The notes: generated from the letters alone by a model not told the origin. Positions 21,039 through 31,653 are shown, counted from the stretch's first letter. The stretch is DNA of 64,000 nt from Mycoplasma haemocanis str. Illinois (GCF_000238995.1 NC_016638.1:248001-312000), one strand, 5' to 3'. Numbers and translations: made by a program.

Positions 21039-21665
21039 TTATGCATTTCCTTCTACACAGTAACTTTTTATAAGTTGAAAAGAATGATCTTTGTCTCCTA
21101 AGAATATTTCTCCTTTTTGAGAATCACATCACCCTTTTAATTCATCGCCCTGAGTTTTATTAAAAGTATCCCCCGTTAACTTAGTAGCTAATGACTTTAA
21201 AAATGGATGAGTCTCTCTGTCCTTATTGTTCTTCAGTGAAGTTAGCTTTCCATGTCATTTAGATGAAGAAGTAGAGGTTATGGATGATGTTGGTACTTCC
21301 GAAATCCATCCGGAAGATAAGACATCACCATTATTTTTAGAACAATATTGTTTGAAATCATCTAGGTATTTACTGTCTTGAGTGGAGGATTCATAAATCT
21401 CCCTGCAACCTTCCTTGTGTTTCCCCTTTCTAATATCTTCACTCTCAGAGGTTCCTGCTGCCTTCTTTAATTTCTCGTTTATAGGAGACTTACCCTTCAA
21501 GGCCAAAAACTTAGTTTCTCAAAGAGAACTTTTCTCCTCTATAATGGCCGTTTTATATTTCTCTTTGTAAGGATTAATCATCTTAGGTTTGAAAGCTATT
21601 CAGCCCCCTATTCCTAAACTGCCAGCCCCCACCAATCCTAAAGAGGCTGGAATTAATTTATTCAT
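21039..21665 (-). CDS. g34, family C anchored paralog
   Basis: 208 aa. NKLIPASLGLVGAGSLGIGG anchor, YKEKYKTAIIEE, LWETKFLALKGKSPINEKL, KHKEGCREIYESS, YLDDFKQYCSKNNGDVL, a Ser/Thr-rich spacer (PTSSITSTSSSK), LKGWCDSQKGEIFLGD, IKSYCVEGNA. The Ser/Thr spacer is unusual in the family. Function unknown. Confidence 0.87.
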
Positions 21666-22318
21666 TATTTACCGATACAAAAGTTTTTGGCATTTCCAAT
21701 ACCTCTCTTTTCCTCCCCCAGAAACATTCCCCCAGCAATAGAATCACACCATTCCTTTAATGTCTTCCTATGTTTTTCCTCTAAATTAACTTTTGTATCT
21801 TTAATTTGATTGTAAAGATCCGATAATTTGTAATCAAGATCCTTTTTTTCTGTTTTTCGTAATTTTTCTAAAGGTTCATCTCATGCGTTTGTCTTACCTT
21901 TTGGTTGAGATTTAAAATCCTCTGAAATTCATTTTCCCTTGCCAATGGCGTCTTTATTCGTCTTAGAACAATAGAGGGTAAAGTCGGAAAGGTACGGGGT
22001 AGTGATTACTTTGGAATTGTAGATATCTTGACATCCCTCTTTGTGTAGGTCTTGGGATTTCTTTTCTTGATCTTTAATTTTTATGGCTTCTAGTAACTTC
22101 TTGTGCGTGGGTTTTCCAGTTTTTAAAAGTTCCCATTTTGATTTTCAAATATCTTCATCCCCTTGCTCTTGCAATAATGGAAATTTGTATTTATCCCTAA
22201 ATCTAGTATTCAATTTAGAACTAACTGTTTTGCTACTTTGTTTTGGAGATACATAATAGGATCCCGCTATTCCTCCAGCTCCACTTAATAAGAAAGCTAC
22301 TGGGGTAAGTTTTGACAC
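21665..22318 (-). CDS. g35, family C anchored paralog, GTG start
   Basis: 217 aa. GTG-SKLTPVAFLLSGAGGIAG start, parallel to g22 and g100. FRDKYKFPLLQE, W.SKWELLKTGKPTHKKLL, LHKEGCQDIYNS, YLSDFTLYCSKTNKDAI, then LKEWCDSIAGGMFLGEE and NFCIGK. Its stop overlaps the g34 ATG by one base. Function unknown. Confidence 0.86.
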
Positions 22319-22329
22319 GTTATTTTTCG

Positions 22330-22965
22330 TTAGTTAATAACTTTACAGAAAGATTCTTGGTTTTCAAACTTAAGAGAATCTTTACCCATAAATACTTCGT
22401 TATTTGTATCTTCACATCATTGTTTCAATTTGGTTCTTATGTTTTGGACGTTAGGGTTATTATCCATAGCCTCCAGTTTCAATCTTTCTAAGACAGGATC
22501 TAACTTATCACTATTCTTTCTAGACTTTAAAGCATCAATCGCTTTATCTCATTTGTTGTCAGAGCCCTTGTCAACAGCATCGGTATTTCATGTACCATTC
22601 TTACTTTCATCTTTGTTGGTTTTGGCGCAGTAATTTTTAAAGTCAGAGAAACTATTTATATCTTCATAACTAGATTCATAAATTTCAAAACATCCACGTT
22701 TAAGAAGAGTCTTAGCCTCATCATCCTTTCCGACTTCTTTACTCTTAGCAACAGCTTTCTTTAAAGTATCATTGTGTGGTGTGGAATCTTTAATGATCTT
22801 ATATTTTTGATTTCATAAAGTACTATCGTCCGCTTCATTAAGTAATGCTTGAGGGTATTTATTTTTTATGGCGAAAGATTTACTTCTCTCTACTAGGAAA
22901 TAACTTCCTACACTCGCCCCAGTAGTTCCAGCAATCCCCAACGATATAAATGCTATTCTTTTCAT
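22330..22965 (-). CDS. g36, family C anchored paralog
   Basis: 211 aa. KRIAFISLGIAGTTGASVGS anchor, SFAIKNKYPQALLNE, LWNQKYKII, LLKRGCFEIYESS, FSDFKNYCAKTNKDES, NKWDKAIDALK, LKQWCEDTNNEVFMGKDS, FENQESFCKVIN. Sits head to head with g37, 43 bp apart. The same place next to the other two G genes holds only remnants (25480-25620 and near 27600). Function unknown. Confidence 0.88.
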
Positions 22966-23008
22966 GAATTTGTAATAAGAATAGATGGATTTTTAGAAAG
23001 GTAAAGAG

Positions 23009-23495
23009 TTGAATATAAAGCTTTTATTGCCCCCTATAGTGGGGGGGTTTGGGTGTCACCTTCTATTTTTTGCAAGGATCCAAGGGTGATAAGCATTCAG
23101 TAAAGAAAATGGCTGATAAAGATGAGCCCGAAAAGGTTGAGGCTCCCAAGGAAGAATCTAAGGTAGATAAGTATCAGGAAAAAATTCCAGTTTACAAGAA
23201 AACATCTGATGAGGTTTCGGAATATAGGAAGGATAAGGGCGGCAATGGCTTGTATTTGGTAGATCCCAATAATACGGATTGATGGCAGAAGAGAGCTAAG
23301 GACTTGAATAAGGATGATTGAAAGGAATTTAGAGATAAATGTTTTGCAGAAGTGGAGTCTAAAAAATCGGAATGAGAAAGTGTTCTAGGGTCAAGTGGAG
23401 GTTATTATGCGTCAGCTGAGTATGTTCCTAAAAATACTTCTTTTGACTTTGTAGCTTTGTGCGTAGAAAAAGAGGAATATCTAACTTCTAGCTAG
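23009..23495 (+). pseudogene. g37, family G gene with frameshift at a seven-G run
   Basis: TTG start as in g42 and g45. The run of seven Gs at 23041-23047 throws the frame into an early stop; g42 has six at the matching place and stays open. Removing one G restores a 161-aa protein: MNIKLLLPPIVGGLG anchor, KYQEKIPVYKKTSDEV, LYLVDPNN, WWQKRAKDLN, FRDKC, VLGSSGGYY, SFDFVALCVEKEE. Everything after the run is well preserved, so this may be an off state rather than a dead gene. Overlaps g38 by 8 bp. Confidence 0.75.
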
Positions 23496-24105
23496 CACAT
23501 CAAGAAATAACATTAGATTGTAAAGATTGATTCTCATTGTTGATTGGAAGTTTCTTATTTTCAGAACATCAATTTTTAAGAATAGAGTATCCTGCATCCG
23601 AATTAGTATTGCTTTCAATTCCTGTAATACTATTCTTTCTCATTCCTTCTTTTGCATTATCAAAAGCAGTCTTTCAAGCATCCTTGTCGGTGTCGTCGGT
23701 TGCTATGTTCTTTCAAGATTTGGAATTAGATAATGGCTTATCTTGAATTCTTAAGACACATCATTTGATGGCGTTCTTTAAATTATTCTTTGAGTCAAGA
23801 TAAGATGCACATAAAGCTTTCAAAGCATCTCTTCCCTGTTCATCATTAGAAGATAGATTATCTCCATCTTTCTTATGTTTATTAACCTCCTCCATAAAAC
23901 CCTGATCAGCCTTAAATTCCGTGAAAAATGCTTTAAATTGATCATCTGTGCTAACTAGCTCATATCCTTCTTCGGTTAAGGTCTCTCTAACTGTAGGAAT
24001 CTCTTTATTTTTCGTAGAGGTAAGTAGTTCGCTTTTATAGGCAACTATAGCTCCAATACCAGCAAACCCACTCGTTCCGATCAACCCTAAAACTAATTTA
24101 GACAT
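23488..24105 (-). CDS. g38, family D anchored paralog (EGYELV type)
   Basis: 205 aa. SKLVLGLIGTSGFAGIGAIV anchor, EEGYELVSTDDQFKAFF, EFKADQGFMEEVNKHKKDG, LCASYLDSKNNLKNAIKWC, VLRIQDK, W..AFDNAK, LKNWCSENKKLPIN, ISWCAS. Groups with g48, g52 and g64. The D, A2, C order g38-g39-g40 recurs at g52-g53-g54. Function unknown. Confidence 0.88.
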
Positions 24106-24797
24106 TACTTAGTACACCAATCTCTTACTTGTTGGAAAGTCTCATCCTCAGTTAATTTCATGGGATCTATGTAGCTATTCCACCTTTTTTCACATTCATT
24201 CTTGTAATCATCAGGAGCAGCATTGGCATCGCTATTTTTGGAACTTCAATTTTTCATACTTCAGGTATCTTGATTTTTATAGGTAATAGTATTATCCTTA
24301 GTGCTCTCTATATGGTAACTCCTGTATTTATTTCAAGCCTCTTTTCATTTCTCGCTATCTCTATTTTTATCTAGAAGCTTTTTTGATGTGTCCTCAGATA
24401 ATAACTCTAGGACTTTTTTGGGTCTTGAACAGTACTTCTTAACGTCCCCATATTCCTGTTGTTCGATATTGGAAATCTTCATTTTGGATCTCTTTTCACA
24501 TTCTCTTTTAAATTCTTCGAAAGCCGCAGATTCATTCCTTTTATCTTTTCAATTGGATAGACCCCACTTGTCTGTATCTCGGTAGGAGTTTTCTCCCGTA
24601 TTCTTATGATCATTTCTGTACCTCTCTCATGCCTCATTTCACTTTTCATCATTGGAATCCATTAACTTTCATCCCTTTTCTTTTTTGAACAACTCAGTTA
24701 TGGGGGTAGTGCTTTTATTCTTCTTTAAGGCCAAATATAACCCTCCAGTAGTGGATGCACCTAATGAGACTATTACTCCCAATATCTTTACATTCAC
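24105..24797 (-). CDS. g39, family A2 anchored paralog, GTG start
   Basis: 230 aa. GTG-NVKILGVIVSLGASTTGG aligns with MDIKLLG of g46 and MNIKIL of g53, which sets the start. ELFKKEKGWKLMDS, KWNEAWERYR, FKRECEKRSKMKI, KKYCSRPKKVLELL, W.EAWNKYRS, YKNECEKRW, DWCTK. One-base overlap with g38. Function unknown. Confidence 0.86.
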
Positions 24798-24803
24798 TTC
24801 CTT

Positions 24804-25478
24804 CTATGTAGCTTTACAAAAATCTTCTTGACTCTTGAATTCGGGAGATTCTTTTCCTTTAAAGATTCTCGTTCTGTTGGAGTCACATCATCCTTTTAAC
24901 TTGTCTCTTTTTTCTTGGGTAAAAGTACTTTGGTCCCTTTGGATCTCATGCTTCAAGGAAGATAAAGTGTTGTCTAATGCTCATTTAGCAGAAATGTCAT
25001 GAGATTTCAATAAAGCTAAAGCGGAATCCCATTTATTAGTTCCATTCTCGGAAGTTGCATCTGAAATTCAACTCTTTCCTGCCTTGCTGGCATTCTCATT
25101 TGTTTTGGAACAAAGAGTTTTAAAGTCTTCAAAGTTATGGGAGTTATCTGAATCAGATGAGTAGATTTCTTCACATCCAGACTTAAGTAATTTCTGGATT
25201 TCTTTTTTATTTGGATTATTTCCTTTTTTCTTAGATGATGCGTTCCGTAGGATATTGTTTTGAGGAGAATATGTTCCTAAAGCTTCGTACTTCTTTTCTC
25301 ATAGAGTGTCATCGGATTTTGTATTTAATAGTGCTGTAGAGTATTTGTCTCTTATGGAGGTAATTACTTTGGACTTCTCTTTTTCATGAGATTGTCATGA
25401 CTTTAGGGATATTAATCCTCCAATCCCCAAACCTCCAGCGCCTACCGTTCCCAATGAAAAATAGACTCCTTTTCCCAC
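24804..25478 (-). CDS. g40, family C anchored paralog, GTG start
   Basis: 224 aa. GTG-GKGVYFSLGTVGAGGLGIGG matches g43 and g62 (GKGIYFALGTAGAGG), supporting GTG. SIRDKYSTALLN, LWEKKYEALGTYSPQN, LLKSGCEEIYSSD, FEDFKTLCSKTNENAS, NKWDSALALLKSH, LKGWCDSNRTRIFKGKES, FKSQEDFCKAT. Function unknown. Confidence 0.86.
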
Positions 25479-25479
25479 G

Positions 25480-25620
25480 TTAATTATTCTTTACACAGCT
25501 TTTAATGCCTTGTTTCTCGTTCATTCAATAGTGATAAGCTTTATAGTGAAATATTTTGTTCCCTTTTACTAAGAAATAACTATTCTTATAGTTAAACGAT
25601 ATAAAGACTAGTTTTCTCAT
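25480..25620 (-). pseudogene. g41, family C remnant, 46-codon ORF
   Basis: The ORF starts MRKLVFISF, as in g36 (MKRIAFISL), continues NSYFLVKGNKIFHYKAY like the first part of g36, and jumps to KSCVKNN, which resembles a family C tail. The middle (about 160 residues) is gone. It sits head to head with g42 exactly as g36 does with g37. Could still be expressed as a short peptide, but decay is more likely. Confidence 0.5.
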
Positions 25621-25668
25621 AATTTGTAATACATACAATGATTAAGGAATTTTTAGAGAGGTAAAGCG

Positions 25669-26169
25669 TTGAATATAAAGCTTTTATTACCCCCTATAGT
25701 GGGGGGTTTAGGTGCTGCCCTCTATGTTTTGCAAGGATCCAAGGATTATAAGAACCAAGTAAAGACAACTTCTTATAAGGAAGAACCTGAAAAGATTAAG
25801 GAACCCAAGCAAGAGCTCCAAGAGGATAAGTATCAACCAAAAATTCCCTTTTACAAGACAACATCGGATGAAGTTAAAAAGCACAGGGAAGGTAAAGATG
25901 GTGATGGCTATTATTTGGTAAATCCCAATAATGAAGGTTGATGACAGAAGCGGGCTCAGGCTTTGAATCAAGGTGATTGAAAGGACTTTAGAGATAAATG
26001 TTTTTCGGAAGTAAAGTCTAAAAAATCTGATTGAGACAATGTTCTAGGAAGAAGTGGTGGCTATTATGCGGAAGCTGCATATGTTCCTGCCGCCGGATCA
26101 TTTGATTTTGTAGCTTTGTGCGTAGAAAAAGAGGAGTTAGCAAATCAAGATACCCTGCAAAGCCAATAG
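25669..26169 (+). CDS. g42, family G anchored paralog, TTG start
   Basis: 166 aa. The TTG and the next 9 codons are conserved in g37 and g45, with GGTAAAG just upstream. NIKLLLPPIVGGLGAALYVL is the anchor; then a Lys/Glu-rich charged segment (EEPEKIKEPKQE), KYQPKIPFYKTTSDEVKKHR, YYLVNPNN, WWQKRAQALN, FRDKC, FDFVALCVEKEE. Two cysteines. The six-G run at the anchor is the intact counterpart of the g37 frameshift. Function unknown. Confidence 0.86.
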
Positions 26170-26196
26170 TCTTAATTGTTGTATATTCGCAGAGAT

Positions 26197-26865
26197 TTAA
26201 TCCCCAGAAACTTTACAAAAATCTTCCTGGCTCTTAAATTCTGGAGACTCTTCCCCTAGGAATATTCCAGATTTAACTGAGTTACATCAATCCTTAAGTT
26301 TGGTTCTTTTCTCTTGAGAGAAGGTTTGATCATTTTTAATCTCCTCTTTCAAAGCTAATAAGGTACTATCCAAAATTCATTTATTAAAGATGTCATGGTT
26401 TTTAAGGGTAGTTAAAACATTATCCCACTTATTTGTATCTGCTTTAGATGGTTCATCTGTTACTCAATTCTTTCCAGATCCTGTAGCATTCTCATTAGTT
26501 TTGGAACATAGGGCTTTGAAATCGGAGAAGTTATGGGGTTCCTGTGCGTCGGATGAATAAATCGCTTCACACCCATCTTTAAGAATCTTTTTTATTTCTT
26601 CCTCGTTAGGATTGGCTCCTGATTTCTTGGATGCAGCATCCTTAAGGATAGGATGATTTGGAGAATATGTTTCCAAAGCCGTGTATTTTTTGGTTCATAT
26701 ATCTGCATCTCCCTTTGCATTCAATAATGCGACTGAATATTTCTCCCTTATGGAAGTTATTGTTTTGGTAGAGCTAGGTTGTCGTGATTTTAAGACCACC
26801 AATCCACCAACTCCTAAACCCCCAGCTCCCGCTGTACCTAACGCAAAATAAATTCCTTTTCCCAT
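26197..26865 (-). CDS. g43, family C anchored paralog
   Basis: 222 aa. GKGIYFALGTAGAGGLGVGG anchor, SIREKYSVALLNAKGD, IWTKKYTALETYSPNHPIL, ILKDGCEAIYSSD, FSDFKALCSKTNENATG, NKWDNVLTTLKNH, LKDWCNSVKSGIFLGEES, FKSQEDFCKVSGD. Closest to g40 and g62. Function unknown. Confidence 0.88.
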
Positions 26866-26870
26866 ATTGG

Positions 26871-27503
26871 TTATTCTGCGCAGTAACTCTTAATTTCTTG
26901 TATTACATCATTTCCTTCTCCAGAAAATAGTTGATCCTTCTTAGATGAACATCAATCCTTAAGCTCTTTGCGTTTAGCAGCATCAAAACTTCCCGTTGTT
27001 AGTTTGCTTGATAGATCCTTTAATTCTTGGTGGATAAGGTTATTCTTTTTGTCTTTTAGAGAAGTTAGTTTGCCATCCCATTTATTACTACCCCCATTAG
27101 TCTCACTATTATCTGTAATTCAAGTTCCATTAACAACATCTCTAATTAATTTAGAACAGTATTTTTTAAAGTCTGAAAAGTAGTTTTGGTTATTGCTTTG
27201 AGAGTCGTATATTTTCTTACAAACTTCTTTATGTAGAGACTTAGCCTTAGAGTCGTTAGAAGTAGTTGTTATGGCTTTTAGACCTGGATGATTTTTGTAT
27301 CCTGATTTCAAAGTAGTGAACTTAGATTCTCATAATTTTTCATCAGTAGAACCATCAAAGCTAAGGAGTGATTTTTCGTATTTTTCTCTGAAAGTGGGGA
27401 TGGTAATATTCTTGCTTTCCCCCGATTTCGAAAGAAAATAACCACCTATACCTGCTCCCCCAATACCAATAAATCCAAGAGAAACGGGAATTACCTTGCT
27501 CAT
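26871..27503 (-). CDS. g44, family C anchored paralog
   Basis: 210 aa. SKVIPVSLGFIGIGGAGIGG anchor, FREKYEKSLLSFDG, LWESKFTTLKSGYKNHPGL, LHKEVCKKIYDS, YFSDFKKYCSKLIRDVV, NKWDGKLTSLKD, LKDWCSSKKDQLFSGE, SYCAE. Note GC replaced by VC before KIY. The C-C order g44-g43 recurs as g63-g62 and g66-g65. Function unknown. Confidence 0.88.
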
Positions 27504-27559
27504 AAATGATTTATTTTGAAGTTATTTTTTAATCGGGTAGATCAACTACATAACTCCCT

Positions 27560-27630
27560 TTCACGATTTAGTAATTACTTTTTATAGTGGATGATTTATC
27601 TATTTCTGCTAGGAAATTAGATGATATAAG
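27560..27630 (-). pseudogene. short family C remnant next to g45
   Basis: Minus-strand FLAEIDKSSTIKSNY followed by a stop resembles the g36 segment YFLVERSKSFAIKNKY just after its anchor. It lies head to head with g45, where g36 and g41 lie relative to g37 and g42. Very degraded; the match is short and the call weak. Confidence 0.3.
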
Positions 27631-27659
27631 GATAGAAGGGACTTTAAGAAGGTAAAGAG

Positions 27660-28136
27660 TTGAATATAAAGCTTTTGTTACCTCCTTTGGTGGGAGGGTT
27701 GGGTGTCGCTGTCTATGCTTTGCAAACATCTAAGGGAGATAAACATCCTGCAACCATTTCCTCTTATAGGGAAGAGCCCGAAAAGCACACGGAAGAACCT
27801 AAGATGGATAAGTATCAGACAAGATTCCCAACTTATAAGAAAACTAACGACGATGTTAAAAAACACAGAGTTGGTAAGGAGGATAGTGGTCAAGGTCTTT
27901 ATTTAGTAGATTACAGTGATGAGGGTTGATGGATGAAGAGGGCGCAAGAAATGAAGAAGTTTTATGAGGGTGATTGACAGGATTTTAGAGATAAATGTTT
28001 TGAAGAGGTAAAGTCTAAAGAATCTGACTGAGATGGTGTCCTCGGAGCAACAGCTAATTATTATGAAGAAGCTAGTTACGTAACTAACCCTCAATCAGTT
28101 GATTTTGTATCCTTATGTTTACAAAGAGAGACGTAA
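27660..28136 (+). CDS. g45, family G anchored paralog, TTG start
   Basis: 158 aa. NIKLLLPPLVGGLGVAVYAL anchor, KYQTRFPTYKKTNDDVKKHR, LYLVDYSDEGWWMKRAQEM, FRDKC, VLGATANYYEEA, VDFVSLC. The G run is broken here (GGTGGGAGGG), so slippage of the g37 kind is less likely. Function unknown. Confidence 0.86.
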
Positions 28137-28161
28137 TTAGAAAATACACAGAGAAGTAATA

Positions 28162-28860
28162 TTACTTAGTACATCAAGATACTACCTGTTTAAAGGTTTC
28201 ATCTTCAAAGGCTTTATCTGGAACAATGTAACTGTTTAATTTAGTTTCACATGTGGTCTTATATTCTGACGGAGCCGATCCTTCTTTCTGCTTAGAAGCT
28301 CATTCAGGTATATTTCATGTATCTGTGGCCTTATATTTCACAGTAGATCCGTCTCCACTTTCAGCATTAACTTTCTTATAGTCCTTTCAAGATTGATTCC
28401 ATAAATCTGTGTCCTTATCTTTATCTAATGGAGATTTTGATCCTTCTTCAGCGAGTAATTCAGAAACTTTCTTAGGCCTTGAACAGTACTTCTTAACGTC
28501 TTTATATTCTTGGGTTTGGGTATCTTTAACTACTACTTTAGACCTTTTATGGCACTCCTGTTTAAACTCCTCAAAAGCATTTTCTCCAGACCTCTTTTCC
28601 TTTCAATTGGAAATCCCTCACTTATCTTCATCCTCGTAGTTTGTGTCACCTGTAATTTTGTGATCATCTCTATACTTTATTCAAGCCTCATTTCACTTGG
28701 CATCATCATCATCAGCAGTCATTAATTTCACACCCTTCTCCTGCTTGAATAATTCAGATATGGAGACTGAAGTTTGTTTCTCTTTAAAAGCTAAATAAAC
28801 TCCTCCCCCAGTGGCCACTGCACCCAAGGATCCGATAATTCCTAACAGCTTTATATCCAT
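28162..28860 (-). CDS. g46, family A2 anchored paralog
   Basis: 232 aa. DIKLLGIIGSLGAVATGGGV anchor, ELFKQEKGVKLMT, KWNEAWIKYRDDHK, FKQECHKRSKVVV, KKYCSRPKKVSELL, LWNQSWKDYKK, YKTTCETKLNSY, SWCTK. A 152-bp gap upstream suggests its own promoter. Function unknown. Confidence 0.88.
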
Positions 28861-29012
28861 ACCCTTTATTAATCAATTAGATAACGTGTTTTAAATAAAG
28901 TTATTTTTATTCTCCTAAAAAATAAATTATTTGGGAATAAATTGGAATCTGCCCTTTTAATAGATTTCAGCTATAAAGCATAAGAACTCTAACTTTCAGA
29001 ATGTCAATCTAT
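28861..29012 (-). promoter_or_regulatory. 152-bp AT-rich gap upstream of g46
   Basis: No ORF or remnant recognised. It separates g46 from the downstream end of g47 in a run where genes otherwise touch, so a g46 promoter is expected here; no specific box is convincing. Confidence 0.3.
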
Positions 29013-29624
29013 CTAGTTAGGTTTAATCAAGCATCATTTCTTTATTTCCGCTATAGAATCATCTAAATCCACATCATAAGTAAACTTATTCCTTCTAGCT
29101 TTACATCCCGTTTTCAGTTTTTTAGTATTCTCATCCTCTTGATTATCGGTAAAAGTTACATCCTTTAAAGCGTACGTCGTTCCCGTCGTTTTAGTTTTCA
29201 AATAAGCATCTACATTGTGCTTTCAATTAGCCTTATCATCAGTTTTCGTATCATCTACTCCCAACATAGAAACACTATCTTCTAATAGATTTTCAGCCGT
29301 TCTAGGAACTACGCATCACTTGGTAATGGCCTTGTATATCGCATCGGAATAATTAGATTCAACGGAAGACTTACAAACACCCTGTAATTGTGAGATATTC
29401 TCGATTTTCTTGTCACTCAATTTTCAATGATTTTCAGACTTCTTGTAGGACTCTAAAATCTTGTCTCAATGCTCACTGTTAGAAGTGCTCAACAATTCAT
29501 ATTTTTCGGCCTTCAATTTATTTTTAATAGCTTTATCTTTAGAAAAAACTCCAGACGCCCAAGCTACTCCGATACCAGTCACTCCTACTCCCGTCACCCC
29601 CATTATTGGCAAAAATTTATTCAT
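29013..29624 (-). CDS. g47, family D anchored paralog (TYDVDLD type)
   Basis: 203 aa. NKFLPIMGVTGVGVTGIGVA anchor, EKYELLSTSN, HWDKILESYKKSENHWKL, LQGVCKSSV, ITKWCVVPRTAENLL, W..NVDAYL, LKTGCKARRNKFTYDVDLD, IKKWCLIKPN. Groups with g55, g67, g81, g84 and g101. Function unknown. Confidence 0.88.
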
Positions 29625-29627
29625 AGG

Positions 29628-30242
29628 TTACTTAGTGCATCAAGAAACCACGTTATTCTGAGTTTGGTTGTTCTTAGTGTTTATGGGAAGTTTCTTGTTT
29701 TCTGTACACCACTGTTTTATTGCATCCTTACCTTTATCATCATTGGTACTTCCATCAACCCCAGAAATCTTTTGGTTTATCATCTCGTTTTTGGACTTAT
29801 TAAAAGCACTTTTTCAATCCGCACCATCACTACCTCCATCATCCGATATTCAAGCCTTTTCGTTTGGTTTCTTATCTTTGATTCTTAGAACACACCATTT
29901 GATGGCTTTATCTAAACTATCTTTAGAATCAAAATAGGATGAACAAAGGGCTTTTAAAGCTACCTTACCCTTGTCTCCATTGTCGCTTTCCAAATTCTCA
30001 CCATCCCGTCTGTGTTTATTTAATTCCTTTACAAATTCTTCATTAGTTTTGAATTCTTTGAAGAATTCTTGAAACTTTTCATCACTACTAACTAATTCGT
30101 ATCCCTCTTTGATTAAACGAGTTTTAACCGTAAGGGTTTCCGTTTTATTTGTAGATGAAAATAAGCCATTTTGATAAGCGACAAAACCTCCTACCCCAAC
30201 AATTCCACTTGATCCCGTTACTACAAAAACTAATTTAGACAT
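29628..30242 (-). CDS. g48, family D anchored paralog (EGYELV type)
   Basis: 204 aa. SKLVFVVTGSSGIVGVGGFV anchor, KEGYELVSSDEKFQEFF, EFKTNEEFVKELNKHRRDG, LCSSYFDSKDSLDKAIKWC, VLRIKDK, W.SAFNKSK, IKQWCTENKKLPIN, VSWCTK. Function unknown. Confidence 0.88.
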
Positions 30243-30568
30243 TATTTAGTACACCACCTAATAACCAAATCGTACTCATTATTCTCTTTACAAAATTTCT
30301 TTCTTGGGTTCTATTTCCCTTTACTGCCAATAAGTTAAGGATTTTTCGATCTTCAGAATTTGTATTCTTGTTATAGATATCTTTCCTATGGTGCTCATTT
30401 AGTTACTCTTTTAAATCCTCCCCTTCTTTAAATATTTTGGATAATTTCAATTCACTTCCAGTCGGAGATTTTAAGATTATGGGAACGCTTTTGATAGATG
30501 TAAGAGGTTACAATTTCATTCCGCCTATGGCTGTAATGCCCATTACGATAGGGAAGGGAAAAATTATT
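30242..30568 (-). pseudogene. g49, decayed two-cysteine-family gene
   Basis: Minus strand. MGITAIGGMKL looks like a truncated anchor, and TSIKSVPIILKSPTGSELKL continues it after a stop. In-frame stops and at least one shift follow; near the end KKFCKENNEYDLVIRWCTK has the expected unit ending. About half the normal length. The TAA overlaps the g48 ATG as in intact pairs. The family is A or D-like and cannot be fixed. Confidence 0.6.
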
Positions 30569-30572
30569 TAGG

Positions 30573-31172
30573 TTATTCCTTGGCACATCATTTATCTACT
30601 AGCTTGTAATTGTTGTCGTCCGTATTTATATAGGGAACTAGAGATAATTTATTGCAAGCAGAGACCATCTTGGAAGTATCTGGGTTGGCCTTTTCTACTC
30701 CTTCAAGTTTTGGATCGTTATCTTGTATGGATTTATAGCTGTCCTTTTTGGTATTTCAAGTTGCGGTATCGTCTTCCGATATCCATTTCTTCTTTCCCGT
30801 AGATAAAGTGGTTATTTGTTCCCTTAGGTTGTTTCTACTACATCATTGCGTGTACTCTTTTATTAAAGAAGATTCTTTGATCTTTTTGTCTTTGGCAGTT
30901 TTGCAATAATTCTTTAATTTAGATTCATCTACTGATGTTTTATCGATTCCTTTGATAGTGGAATTGGAAGCCTTATATTCTGTAACTAACTGCTTTCAAA
31001 CACCATCATGATTTGAATTTTCGGTATCTAAAACGACTCTTTTTTGAGTATTTATATATTCTTTAAGGCACTTTGAATTATCATCATTGCCTATTTGAGA
31101 ATACACTATAGCTCCACCGACAATTCCGGAAGTTGCCCCCAATGAAGATAACAAGTATCCTTTGGAAGTCAC
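30573..31172 (-). CDS. g50, divergent two-cysteine-unit protein, GTG start
   Basis: 199 aa, no close relative in the window. GTG-TSKGYLLSSLGATSGIVGG anchor, KRVVLDTEN, VWKQLVTEYKAS, KLKNYCKTAK, LIKEYTQWCSRNNLREQI, a second W..KKDSYKS, MVSACNKLSLVPYI, KLVDKWCAKE. The two units are recognisable, so it is a diverged superfamily member. Stop TAA; GTG overlaps the g51 stop (TAGTG). Function unknown. Confidence 0.83.
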
Positions 31173-31651
31173 TATTTACTTTGTTGATTCGCTTTTTCGT
31201 GCTCTTGCTTCAGAAGGTCTAAGCCTTTTTGCAATCAGTCTGTGTGCTGTAGTGAAGGTGTGTAGTATCACTTCTCATCTCCCTCCTTAAACTCTGTACT
31301 ACTACCCCTTCAAACGTAAATATTCTTCCTAGGAAGTTTTTTATTAAACAATTCAACACATCTATCGGAGACTGCTTTTTTGAATAAACGTTCTCCTTTA
31401 ATTTCTTGTAAGAAACTTTCGGCATCTCCGATGTAGGTAATTTCACGGATGGCGGCCCTTTCATTGGTAAATTCAAAATTAAATCCAGAGGCTTTATAGA
31501 TAGTACAACCCCCTAACTTTCAATTGATTCTCCCTGTGGATGAAATTGCTTTTCAAGAATGGCCCACATAATTCCTAACACTACCTAATATGACTCCTGT
31601 TGACCCAACAGCTCCCAACAAAGCCATTTTTAAAGTTCCTTCCGCAATCAT
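31172..31651 (-). CDS. g51, divergent family F-like anchored protein
   Basis: 159 aa, longer than other F members. AEGTLKMALLGAVGSTGVIL anchor, WKLGGCTIYKA (compare RCELFSI of F), AAIREITYIGDAESF, FKKAVSDRCVELF, KNIYVWRG, KWYYTPS and a charged tail (LLKQEHEKANQQSK). Order and spacing match family F loosely. Function unknown. Confidence 0.8.
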
Positions 31652-31653
31652 GT

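Noticed and set aside
29461-29937. Hydrophobic plus-strand ORFs that look like membrane proteins
   Set aside because: They lie antisense to g47 and g48, which carry complete family D motifs; hydrophobic antisense frames are common opposite Lys/Glu-rich genes.
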